Below the pieces are notes generated by a model that was not told where the DNA came from, did no database searches, and saw only the letters and a list, made by a program, of their open reading frames with translations. DNA of 64,000 bases from Byssochlamys sp. IMV 00236 (taxonomy: Eukaryota; Ascomycota; Eurotiomycetes; Eurotiales; Thermoascaceae), in NCBI GenBank assembly GCA_001931875.2, contig MSJH02000660.1:237317-301316 (forward strand), in the 5' to 3' direction. Shown here piece after piece: positions 1 through 11,374 of this stretch. The position numbers were made by a program, and so were the translations under genes. Every line of letters begins with the position of its first letter. Position 1 is the first letter of the stretch.

Positions 1-1069
1 GACCTCCTCTGTTCCGTCTGGATAGAGAAACCTCGCTTCTCGCATGGGGGTCTGCAGTTTGCCGCCAATACTTGCACTGAAGGTCACCTCGCTCTGTATT
101 GCTTGCTTCGAGGGGTCATCGTCTTTCTCTGACTCGTCTGTTTCGCTTTTGGTCCCTTCGTCCGTCTTTCCCCACAACTCTTTGAATGACGGAAGAGGCG
201 TTCGAAAGCTATATCCTATAGCATATGATGACGGTCGCAGCGTGGGCAACTGTATATAGACATAGTCCTCCTCCTCATCGGCTGATATCATGGAAGTAGC
301 GTCGATAGCCAGTGATATCGATCCCTTCAAGAGCAAAATCAGCCATATTTTCTTCTCTCGTTGAACGCTACATCGAAACTACAAGCAGCACCAGAAATCG
401 TGCACATTTCTCCATCCTCGAAACAACACAGTTGACTCTACAAGGCATAAAAGAACATGCTCTTGTAAAGTACGGAAGAAAACAATGCGCGTACGCTGGG
501 CTACGCACCTTGCTCTGAACCAGGCTATCAAGCACCTTCCTCTCACGCGCCTTCATTGTATCCAAGAACCATCGACGGAATTCCTCAGGACTGAGAGCCT
601 TGACTCCCACCTGCTGCTGCTCTGCCACACCACCTTTGCCCATAGCGCCGCCTGCACTCCATTCTCTCCGAACACCTTCGGCTCCCAGAAGGTCATATAC
701 TGTCCGCTTCTTCGGGTCGATGAGTGTATCGTAGGCCTCCCGAATCTTCTCAAACTGCTGCTTTGCTGCTTCGCGGAGATGTGCAGGTTGTTTATCCGGG
801 TGAAAGCTCAATGTTAGACTGCGGTATGCAGACCGAATATCAGCGTCCGTCGGAGGAGGTGTCCGGGAAAGTCCCAGTAGACTGTAGTAGTCGACATCGT
901 CTGGGTACTCCATCAACCGATCATAATCCACATCCGAGATAGAATCGCGGTCGTTGTTCGCATCTATGCGACCATTCAAGTCTCGCCTTGAGTTTCCCAG
1001 AGCATCTTGGGACCGCGAGAAGCCATTGGCAGCACCGCGGTCTTCGCCATGGTCAGGAAACCGCGGCAT
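1..1069 (-). CDS. J-domain (DnaJ) protein, DNAJC11-like; 3' part lies beyond the window
   Basis: Exon 1 is 1069 to 509 and exon 2 runs from 324 past the left edge, separated by an inferred 184-nt intron (AAG/GTGCGT donor, TTGAAG acceptor) that joins in phase 0. A J domain lies at about residues 59-130, with the DYYSLLGL start, the FHPDKQ segment carrying HPD, and a YDLLG end. HPD is the part that stimulates Hsp70 ATPase. Exon 2 gives a beta-rich stretch beginning GSISLAIDATSM, which resembles the region after the J domain in DNAJC11, a mitochondrial-membrane co-chaperone that ends in DUF3395. That end is not in the window, so the subfamily is inference. The J domain is certain; the intron length and exact start are less so. 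The gene is divergent from the amidase at 1656. Confidence 0.85.
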
Positions 1070-1655
1070 CCCTATCTCTTTGTCTGTCGTGAACTTTTGC
1101 CGGCAGTCAGCTCCAGTATTAGTACTCAGCTTTCCATTTTCCGACTCTCAATGGCATATATGCCGTCGTGTATTGTTGAGGTAAATAATGCGAGGAGAAT
1201 TCCTTAACAGCATTGCGGGAAATGCGCTTTTTGCATTCAGGCGATGACGTCGGAAAAAGGTCGGCGCCGTGGAAGCTTCCGGGCGGAAGTTTGCGGGGAG
1301 ACAAGACGCGTTCTATTATTTATTCGGTTTATGGCATTCGAAATGATAATATTTAATAATCTTTCACTACTAACTACAGCAGCATTTTGACTACATGAGA
1401 CAGCATTCCTGAATGGTATTGTCTACACCCCTGCAAGCGCCACCACGATGGACGGCGCATTGTTCCTGCTGCAGCCTAATCCTTGAAAGTACATACTTAT
1501 CTAGCTTCATCACCCCGGACAAAAGTACTTGTTGGCTTCTCCATCGGTCTTGCGTTTATTCTAGCATTATTCAGATGTTACTATGTTCTATTCATGTCGA
1601 TGTATTTGAAAATACTTTGAAATTAGCTAACGCCTTAGTCTAAGAAAAAACAATC
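1070..1655. promoter_or_regulatory. Divergent intergenic region (J protein / amidase)
   Basis: These 586 bases separate two divergent starts and should hold both promoters. The stretch before the right-hand ATG is A-rich, ending in a run of six As just before ATCATGG. I see no gene and no clear repeat. Confidence 0.5.
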
Positions 1656-3083
1656 ATGGTCCACTCCACGCACCTCGGAGATAGACCTCCAATCTACAAA
1701 ATCGACCTCTCTCTCCCGCCAGCGGAGCGTTATATCGAACTAGCCAGTATATACCGCATTCAACTACGATCTATCTCCCATATCTTCGATGATCTCGTTT
1801 CGTCCATTCATCCCAACATCCCTCTTGAGCTCGTTCACAAACTAGCCCGACTCTGTATGCGACGTCTGTATACTTCGGAAGAAACCGAGGAAATCCGCGG
1901 AATCAGCAAAGCCACTGATATACCGTTGCATCTTCTAGTTGCCTTTAATGTCCTGCTTGACCTTCTTATGGGCTGTACCAGTGGAGGTGTAAGAGTAAAA
2001 CCCCACCGTGACGCAACGGAGACGAAGATGCTACATTTCAGAACCCTAGATTGGGGTATGGATGCATTGAGAGAATTGGTGGTTCAGCTAGATTACGTTC
2101 GAGGACCAGATACAGAGAAAGTTCTCGCGAGGAGTATCACTTATGTTGGTTTCGTTGGCGTTTTGACTGGAGTGAGAAAGGATCTTAGCCTATCTCTCAA
2201 TTTCCGACCTACACATAATGTGGTATCCTGGGTTTCGAATTTCTTCTTCTACGCAAACCATGTACTTGTCTTGTTTGGGATTCGTCCCTCGATTGCATCA
2301 CTGCTTCGACAATACATCGTTCCTGAGTTGAACGATAAAGATTCGCAAGAGCACCAGACAGTTCTCCATATGGAAGAGAAATATGGGCCTGAATCGCAAA
2401 CTCCATCCCTAGTCAAAATCGAATCGACTCTTCCTTCAATACCAACCACAGCAGCGTATCTGATCTTCAGCGACGGTATATCCACCCTCACCATGGAAAA
2501 AGACTACCGGAGTGCCGTCATCCGAAGCTCAACCTCTTTTATCGTCACCACCAATAACGATCTAGAACCAGACGCTCCTCCAACAGAGCAAGTCGCGGCG
2601 CAGAAACGAAAGACTCATGCAGGCCTGGGAGTGATTGCTGGTGAAACACAAAGTGTGGCTGACATTATTGAAGATAGCAATGAGCGGCGAGACTGCATGC
2701 AGAAGAACTGGGATAAGAAAGTTCGTCGTGAGCAGCAGAGAAGAGCTACAACTAGTCAGTTTGGCAGAAATCACCGATCCGGGGATGAGAAGCTTCATTC
2801 AGTGAAAGAAAAGAGATACTCGACCAGGTCCAGTAAGAAGAGTCAATCTCTCCAGAGCTACACGCGACTTCGTGGATCCCCCATTCGAGAGACGAATACC
2901 ATCAAAGCGACCAGATACGATGATGAGTCCATTTCAGCGACACCGAAAGAGGCCATTAAGTGGCTAAGTGGCTGGCCCGTGACAAATGAAACGACACACT
3001 ATGCGATGCTCATGGACCCCACTGAGGGAGAGATCATATGGATCAAGCGTTATCTGGAGCCCGTTGATTTGTATTCTAGTTAG
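1656..3083 (+). CDS. Acid ceramidase / NAAA-like amidase (Ntn hydrolase)
   Basis: Single-exon protein of 475 residues. The N-terminal 60 residues match the NAAA-beta-type domain (PPIYKIDLSLPPAERY). LMGCTSGG at residues 104-111 supplies the likely N-terminal nucleophile Cys107 after self-cleavage, followed by HFRTLDWGMD (Arg129, Asp132) like the RxxD part of ceramidase active sites. It should hydrolyse an amide bond of N-acyl lipids; the substrate cannot be told from sequence. I see no signal peptide, unlike the lysosomal animal enzymes, so a cytosolic form is inferred. Between about residues 340 and 430 there is a charged, Lys/Arg/Ser-rich insert before the closing strand region TTHYAMLMDP. 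The start is chosen because it begins the domain and has an A-rich leader. Confidence 0.85.
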   Translation: MVHSTHLGDRPPIYKIDLSLPPAERYIELASIYRIQLRSISHIFDDLVSSIHPNIPLELVHKLARLCMRRLYTSEETEEIRGISKATDIPLHLLVAFNVLLDLLMGCTSGGVRVKPHRDATETKMLHFRTLDWGMDALRELVVQLDYVRGPDTEKVLARSITYVGFVGVLTGVRKDLSLSLNFRPTHNVVSWVSNFFFYANHVLVLFGIRPSIASLLRQYIVPELNDKDSQEHQTVLHMEEKYGPESQTPSLVKIESTLPSIPTTAAYLIFSDGISTLTMEKDYRSAVIRSSTSFIVTTNNDLEPDAPPTEQVAAQKRKTHAGLGVIAGETQSVADIIEDSNERRDCMQKNWDKKVRREQQRRATTSQFGRNHRSGDEKLHSVKEKRYSTRSSKKSQSLQSYTRLRGSPIRETNTIKATRYDDESISATPKEAIKWLSGWPVTNETTHYAMLMDPTEGEIIWIKRYLEPVDLYSS

Positions 3084-3498
3084 ATATCCCAAGGATGTCT
3101 CACATATGCGAAACTGATGACTATTTCTATCGTCTTACCAAACAAAAACGACACAGAAAAGCTCAAATACTGCCTCCGTCACCTCTAAGTGCATAAGCCG
3201 AATATCAATTAACTATCGGAACAAGGCATACAGCAAGTGTTTGCGTTGATAAAAATGTACTTTTGATAGTTAAATACAAAGTTCTAGTCTATAGGGCTTG
3301 GAAGCTATCACGCTCGTAAAGTCAATACAGCAACCAAATGCACATTATATCCCCATCCAGATGGGCTGTCTAAATTGTGCATATAGTCGGGCTCAAATCT
3401 CAGGGATAAAGTCATATAGATAAAGTGAAGGAAGTAACAGAACGGAAGTAAGTCGTCTTTTAGAGAAAGATAAAGGGGTATTCTTGTTCAATAAGGAC
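3084..3498. other. Convergent 3' intergenic region
   Basis: 415 bases between two converging stops. It is AT-rich and should contain both 3' ends and poly(A) sites. No open frame of note. Confidence 0.5.
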
Positions 3499-6400
3499 CT
3501 ATGGATCTTCTCTGATCCAAAGAACATCCTCTTTGGAAATCGAGGCATCCAATGCTAACACTTGAAGATATTGGTCTCTGGGAAACCCGTAGATAATGTC
3601 GAGATCTGTTGCCGTCCCAGGCTCCATCTTTGGCCCATGAAGGCCCGCACGACTGTATAATGGAGGGCCATTCACGACAAATCCCACTTTGTCGTCCAAT
3701 TTCGTTTCGTTCCTGGCTGCGGAGATTATTGCTTCAAGACGTTTCTCAATGAGCCGCGAGTGTATGCGGGCGCTTTCCCAAAAGCGACAGAGATCGTCGA
3801 TCACGTCCAAACCGCTATGTATAAGAGAGATGCATTCACTTAGATCTATCGTAAGACCAGCAGCGCTGAGCACATCGGTAGCACACAATATCAAGTAGCT
3901 GATGAGAGGGTACGAGAATATCACTCGCCGCGTAGACGTTGACGGATCGTATCCAGAATTCAGCTGCGTCACAGCCAGGGATATACGCAGTATCTCAGCG
4001 GCATGATGTCTAGCTCTACCAATATTGATATGAGCTGCCTCCCCTGAAAGATATTCGAGTCGTACATGCCGGTGCAACCTCATAAGCACAGCATGGTATA
4101 GCATGTGAACAGAAACGAACATATCGGAGCTGCCTGTGCGAATGCTTCGTTCTATATTGGCCATACTGTATATGAAAGTTTCGGGAAGGTTCATATTACT
4201 TTCTTCCAGTCGTCTCGTGACATTCGCATTGAATTCTTCAAGCCGTGTCGTGTACGTCTTCTGAGGTATATGAGGAGAACGGATCACATGATTCGTGACT
4301 TCTCCCCATTGAAACGCCAATTCTATCAGACTGGACATTGCACTGAGGGAAGGCTGCTCATCCAACTTTAGTGTCTGGGGGCGATCGATCGTGTTTTGGA
4401 AGTAAGGCGTGATCGTGTACTGCTCTGCTTCGTAGACATCTTCGGGACACGGGAGTCTCAAGAAAGAGTCTTGCGGTTGCACAGAAACAGGACGGAATGA
4501 ATAAAATCCGGGAAGTCTCTTATCAATCGTCAGTCGTGCAATTATCACTCAAGGGAATAGACGTTCAACCAACATCCAGGATAAATGCAACCCAAAATGT
4601 CCGTCTCCGGCATTCGATCAGAGACTGAGGCTGTAAACCATATTCACAGGTTTGACTTGTATCCCGAGTTAATCCTTCTGCTTCGATATTATAATCTAGC
4701 CCACAGACAGTCCTGACGGCCGCGCCTATCAAGTCCCAAGCCTTCACCAGAGCACCGATAGAATAGTACCACAGACTAAGTATTATCCTGCTCTGGGCGA
4801 GCTGTAACGTCAATGCGTGTTGGCTCTTTTCCACTGCATAGCTGGCCGTTTTTGAATAGCGTTTCCCGGCGAGAATGTTGTCCGGACGGTCAGAGAACAC
4901 TGAACCCATAGCCATCATCGAGTATATAAGCATTTTGTCATCGGGAGATTTCGTACGGCAGGATCTCAGCCACTCTAAGAAATTCCTTTTCGGAAATATA
5001 TAATAGAATCCATCGTTCACGTAGGTAAAGTATTTTTCGATATAATGGCTCATTGCTTCCGGGTTGGCTTCGTAGGGATCGGTGGCCCATTCACGAACCA
5101 TCGGGTCATCCGGATCGACGTCTGTGATGTCCGCCAGTATGTCAACACGATCAGCTCCATCCCCAGATGCTGCCCTACTCGTCTTCCATCTAGGATGATC
5201 CGTAGTGCCGCTAGAGGAATTTGAGGATCCTCTCTTTTGGGAAAGCGAAGGATCCGACCGTGCACCTCGGATGGTGCCGCCCACAGATGACATTATCGAA
5301 GAGTCGGAAAGGGGAGATTGATTGCTGCTACCTGGAACGAGCACGTATTGGTCAGGTGCTTGGACCTTCTTGTAGTATTATTGGAAAGCAGAACTGAATG
5401 TGTGAATTTAATAATCGCGATACGTACTTTCTTTCGCTCGCGATGATATCGATCGGTACTCATGAGAACCTTTTGCAGCCGCTGAATGGCCTCGTGGCCT
5501 GAAAGATGCCAACTCAGTAAGTACGTTAATTATCGAAAATCAGACCCCAAGGGAATAACTTACGCGCTCTCAAACCTACACTCCTTGCCAGATTTCTGGC
5601 ATTGATCACACTTAGGAATGTTTGGCTGGCACTTGATCTTCTTTTCCCTGCAAGATATGCAAGCTTGTGCTAATCGTTTTCTGGGCTTCCCAGCCTTGGT
5701 GACACCCCAGTTCGCATTGACGGGAACACCGTCGATAGATTTTGGACAATGCGAACCGTCCGCATAGATGTAGCAAAGCCCTTCACCCTCTATATATCGC
5801 TCATCTACCACGTGAGGTAGCTGCTGACGCGGACGAGAGCTGCCAGATATGGAAGTCATATTGCTTTGCCCCTGTGACGGAAGAGACTGCGGATCCCGTA
5901 TATCCTTCCCGTAAGACGCTCTGTGAGAAAGGGACGAGAGTGGACGAGTCGGGTTCGGCGGTTCGACGCTCATTGCGGCGTACTGTCGCGAATCACCCAG
6001 AGGGTTGATATAGCCTTGGTCTGTTCCCATCTGAGCGATCGGAGGTAATTTGTCCGTTGCATGCCTTCTTTCTTGCCCGTAACCATCCAAATGGTATGCT
6101 GGAGAACTGGCGCCAATCCTCGAAATGAGCCCTGGAATATGACCGGGAAAGGGTTGTGATGAAACATCATAGCGACTACCGATTGACGGCTCATTTATAG
6201 TGTCTGCTCCAAGTCGACTGCTTACTTGAGTATTAGGATCATATGGCCATGCCGGAAAACTAGAATCAGACGCAGACGTAAGCAGTTGGCTGACAGAAGG
6301 TAATTTCTCCCCACGCAACTGTCGCCTTCCAGCGTCCGCTCCCTCCCCTACATCTTGTTGATGCCCAGTTATTTCGATTTCCAGCTGTGATGTCCTTGTC

Positions 6401-6540
6401 TGTCGAGGTGGTGGAAGTTGGTATAGGCCATCACTGACCGTTGTTAACGGCCTGTCCGAGTTATCGGGATCTTCCGCGGTTTTTCGTGCTTCAGAAGCAG
6501 GTTGCATGCGCTCGACTGGTCTCATGAAATGATCTGACAT
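3499..6540 (-). CDS. Zn(II)2Cys6 fungal transcription factor, 957 aa
   Basis: Four exons: 6540-5564, 5512-5428, 5365-4574 and 4518-3499; introns of 51, 62 and 55 nt; total 957 codons in phase. The zinc cluster is far from the N-terminus, at about residues 294-321, with spacing C-x2-C-x6-C-x6-C-x2-C-x6-C and the basic block REKKIKC. It is preceded by the linker WGVTKAGKPRKR. Exon 2 encodes a short heptad-like helix (HEAIQRLQKVL) as in many dimerising zinc-cluster factors. The C-terminal half carries the fungal-specific transcription factor domain (ECRRRTFWVAFILDR, then LRLPCPEDVY). The long Ser/Pro/Gln-rich N-terminus contains LPSVSQLL. It is a nuclear DNA-binding regulator; its targets are unknown. 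The exon 2 acceptor (5513) was chosen over a better-looking CAG 14 nt downstream because only it keeps the helix frame. Confidence 0.88.
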
Positions 6541-9500
6541 AACTAGCACCTCTTCCGTCGGTTACCATATGGCGTCGCAGCTTGGCCATCAAGGAGCGCG
6601 AGCAAACCAGCAGAGAGCTATGGGATATTGCGTAAAAGATGTGCTGTGCCGCGCGCGAAAAAAAAGCCCCGAAACTAGAGCATGAAGAAGTATCTGGTGG
6701 GGTGAGTGTTGCCAATTCTGTCCTCTCGTAACGACTTTCAGTTGGGGAGAGCAGGCGCAAGTGTGCGTCCACAATAAAGCATAGTGAGCTGCAGGGCAGG
6801 AAACTATTAGCATCGTCGGCCTGATCGCAGACACGTATACGTCTGCCCATGTCAGGCGCGACATCTGGGAAGAGTTCAACGTACCTCAGAATGCTCTGGA
6901 ACTAGTGAATGAGAGAACTGCTCCAGGAGGTATAATTTCCCCGGGAAACGACCAGGCACTACGTCGGCCCTACTGGAAGGGTGGATCTGTTACAAGAAGA
7001 TCAGATCGATACCGGTATAACTGCAAGGTCCGGGAGAAGCAGTACATTGAAGATAGAGTTTGGCCGGCCCTTGGGTCAGGGAACCCAATTGTTCTTGTGT
7101 CTGACTGCAGGTTTATGGTGGGGAGGACGTAAAAATGTCAAGATCGCATCTTACGGCGCAGACTGTGTATTTCAAATCCGTCCACGGTCATGGAGACCCT
7201 CCAGAAGAACTGATTTTCCGATATCAATCTTCTCTAGAGCTCTCAGTCGATCACAGTTACATACATCAGACACTCCCTTTGGAGACGGTTTCAGCTCAGG
7301 TCGGGATAGGTTATATACGTGTCTCCGTGGATATACCGACTTCAGGAGATCGGGAAGAGGAAATCGAATCAGCTGCTCGCGATTGAGTAAGCAACAGCAA
7401 CAAGCTGGTAACTAATAATAATAATCAGCACAAGAGCTCAGTCAGGAACTGGCACTCTTAGGTGGCAGGCTGACTTGCCTACGTTGGAGTAGACGGTAAA
7501 TGAAGCGGCTCGGCGCTTGGATGCCACAGGGACCGATAGCTTCTTCCCGATCTCATCAAACCTAAATTACGGAGTATTCCGCCAGAGATGAATTCGGTTT
7601 TGCGGTCCTAAAGATGGGTCGTAGCCTGCGGGAATTTACCGCCGCGATGTGAGTAGCGCAGCAATTATTGCTCCGTACGGAGTACACTCGACGCCGTTGA
7701 GCACAGAAGCCGGGGTCTGCTAGGGTATCTCGAACCACCGCTTAATGAACGGGGGCCAGAACCCTTGTCAGGAGCTCAAACCAGCGCTTCTGTCTATGGG
7801 CCCCGTAACCGTGGCATTTACTGTAGCACGGTCCAGGGCCATTATTCTCCGCTCTGAGGCATTCGTTCTGTTTGCTGACCTCGAAGTACACAATATTTTT
7901 GTAGTTAACAGTCCCAGCGATTCAAGATGCACTCGGACTATCCATTGCGGCATAAGAACAGATCCACTGAAGACTGAGTACATATAGCGCGGCTCAAAGA
8001 ACTCCTTGGACTCTGGAGTCCTTTTGTCTCTGGTGGATCATGGTGGATCGTCGCCGTTATCCGGTGTATCTAGAGTCGCGAGTCTGACCCGTAACTAATC
8101 TTATGGCGTATAGGAGAAATAGTGTTGATGCCATGCCGAACGTTCAATCACTTCCAGAATTCGCCAGGTGGCTTTTTACTGAGTCAGAAGTCACTGGCTG
8201 CCCAAGTCATGCTGTCGATGTTTGAAAACGCCATGTCATTTCTGAAATTAGCCTCTTCCTCCAGGAGGGAAGCCGGTGTGAGCACTGATACGGAGTGCTC
8301 CGCACTCCACGGTCTCGGTTAAGTTAGTGCTTCCCACGTTACGGGATATGGGTCTACCGTTCGATCAGCATTCTCTTATTGTTTAGTGGCCATCATCGTC
8401 GTCGTCTCCCCGTTCGAAGGTTTCATAGGGAAGGCTTCTCGCAGCCCATAAGTTGGTATTACATGGTGGCAGGAGAGCAGGGTTAGATCTCAGATGATAA
8501 CCATGCGAATCGATATAAGACTCGAAGTCGACTGTTCGATATGCCATACTTAACTTGCTGCAGGGCCAGATCTTTCTCGAGTATGTAGCGGAAGGGCCAA
8601 CAGATCAGCGGGCCCAGCAACCAGGAAAGAATTGTGGGATTGGAATCGGATTCTCGTTCCGCGAGCACTAGCACGATCGGTCAGTCCCGGCTGCTTCGAC
8701 TGCATCACCCGTTCACTTTCTTGGGCTGCCCCTGCTCACGGTCATTTAAATGATAATTGTTAGTTCGCTGTCGTCCACACGCCTTGGCAGATCCGATCTG
8801 CAGCCTATCTCGATCCTTTGATGAATCTTTCTGGTCAATAATAATAAGAACGACGCGGCACAGACAACATGGGACACTTGAACGATCGTCCAAATGAGGG
8901 ACGTCAGAAAGAAAAGGCACAATAATAGTGTGGGCTCTGTTGCACTAGTCCGGACGATAAAAATTCGCACGCCATGGCGGCATGGCCCCTTCATGTCAGT
9001 GGAATCCCCGGCGATACGCCGAAGAATCGTGCAGTTGGCGCGCTTTCTATTTCCGCGTAGTTCAACCGCCAACACCACGGGATGGCACGTGAAACTGCCC
9101 GGAAAAGCCACAGAGACAGCGGCAGTTCAGCACATGCAATATAACGCAATCGCGAGTACAAGCAAGCCATCTGCAGTTATGAATTATCAATAAGTGAGTG
9201 AGTGCAAAAGGAGCACTAATTTTGTTCCTATTTACTCCGGGGTTCTTCCGGTCTGAAGGCTTTTCCAGACAACCCTCTTGTTTTAGTGTGACACCCTCTG
9301 GAGGCCGTTAAAGAGACCCCTTGAAAAGCTGACGGATTCAACACGAGAACTGGCAGGCTGGCAACAATAATAGAGGATCAATATCGTTCCTTGAGCCTAC
9401 TATGCAGATCAACCATGTTGCCGTCACCTCTGCTTTCTCCGATTCGTAAGATGCGGCTCCGATGTTTCCTACTGCCTTTGAAGACGGCGACCATCGTCCA

Positions 9501-11374
9501 ATTGCCAGTCGCGACGGTGCAAAGTTTTTCTTCCCTCCCGCGGACCTTATCAGCTCCGTCTCGCCCTACCCTGCACTTGTTGACGGGCTGGATACTCACT
9601 TAACTGCTTCCAGTAAACCGATTCTTTCCTAGTGGCCCAAGGGGAAGACTTGATGCACTCTAATTGATTGTTTGTTTCCTTCCGCATACCCCGATTGGGC
9701 ACTAGCTAGTGTCTGGGCGCCAAGGATATTTTTCAAAGTTACTCCGCTCTTGACTACAGAGTTCAAGACAATAGTATAAGATCAAGACGACAGTTTCTAC
9801 GGAACGAAACGCCACATGAAACAGATATGGTAAGACGGGATGATTCGAGTGCACACGGGACATAGAGTACATACATAGCCTTGCTTATCAATCATATCGA
9901 TATTTGCAGCTGCCCAGGAGAGTGCCTGAAATATACATACGTCGACGGTTGCTGCTGAAATTTTTATATTATGAGATCCTAACAACTTTAGTCACGGAGT
10001 AAGCCAAAACTCGTCTTACAGTGATGGGGATAGCACCTACTCTCCAGATAATTGACTATGATACTGACCCACTAACAGCCCAGCCCATGTCCATGGACCA
10101 GGTAATATGTACATACATACAATACAACCTGTCCAAAAACAGCAACCCGGTACGTGCCAACTCAAGACATATATATCAAATCTTCATAGCTGACCAGTAA
10201 ACTCAACCCTAGATATCTCAAATCGATTCTAAAAATTTGCGCTGACTAACTGACATTGGCATCTCAGCGCGCTTTTTCACCCATATATTACATATCATGT
10301 AACTAGGTATTCCGTGTAGATGGACAAAGTTTACGCTAAACCTACCTTTCGTGGCTATCTATCCGAAATAGGCAATAGGTAGAGCTCAAAAATTGTTCGA
10401 GATACGCAACCCACAAACGCACGGAGCATTACTCTAGATGATGGCTGGAATGGATGTGGCTATTATTGTCTTCCAGCGTCTACTGGGAAAAGGTGAGCTG
10501 CATGGATATTAAACCTTAAGCCTTGGGTAGAGAAAGCAGGATCCGAATTTTTCTTCTCCTTTTATCGACTTGAACATACAAAAAGAAAAAGCAAATGTAG
10601 ACACACCTCTTTACCATATCTTTTTTTTTTAAGTGTGAACTACCGATGGATCCTCTTACGACTAGTCAGCAAGCTATGCGGAGTATGTCTCAGATCTCTT
10701 GTGATGCAGCAACTTTTCTTGCTTGGCTCTAGATTCTAACAATATTTATTTCCTCGTTACATAAACGATCTAGACCTGGAGGATCTAGCAGGCTTTATTA
10801 TGCCCAAGGATCTGATCCAAACGGATGGTATAACGTGTTATCATGCACAGGTCGTCAACAGAAACTACTCTCGTGCAGGATGCCTCGGTGGTTAATTGAG
10901 TCAAGTTCGTCTAAATCTGCAGTGCCATTGTTAGCTTAGATACGAAGGTACCCCTCGAAGCATTGAGTGTCTGATCATGAAATGGGGGAATTTTCTAAGG
11001 CTACATAAGTATTCGATATTCTCGATCAAGAGGATCAGCTACAAGGATCAGCTACATACTTCGATTTGGCCCGAATCATAAGCCCGCCTTTCTTACGAAG
11101 ACGAAAAGCGCGGAACAATTAAATCGGTTACATATCTACGCATAAATGCTAGGTGCAGTCGTTGAGGTCATCAGAATTTCCCGCATAACGCACAAGCCGG
11201 GATCATGCGGCGATTAGAGGGGTCCGCATGTCGCGGATTTATTACCATGGATACATGATTTCACGGGTATTGCACAAGCGTTGATTCATTCAGCTGTGAC
11301 TACCATTTTTAACCGAAGAGAAATAAAACTCATATCAAGAACCCTCAGAAAATAACCAGTTTTTGACCTCCAAT
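6541..11374. other. 4.8 kb region without a convincing gene
   Basis: This stretch lies between the start of the zinc-cluster factor and the end of rpl4. It has only short open frames with no recognisable domain, including a 144-codon one at 6981-7415 that looks random. It contains two exact copies of the 9-bp palindrome-like word TACGGAGTA (7568-7576, 7676-7684), the second inside CTCCGTACGGAG, and near copies at 8289 and 9993. Much of it is probably the upstream control region of the factor and 3' sequence of rpl4. A noncoding transcript cannot be excluded. Confidence 0.4.

Noticed and set aside
6981..7415. 144-codon plus-strand frame before the zinc-cluster factor
   Set aside because: No conserved motif; codon pattern unlike the real genes in the window.
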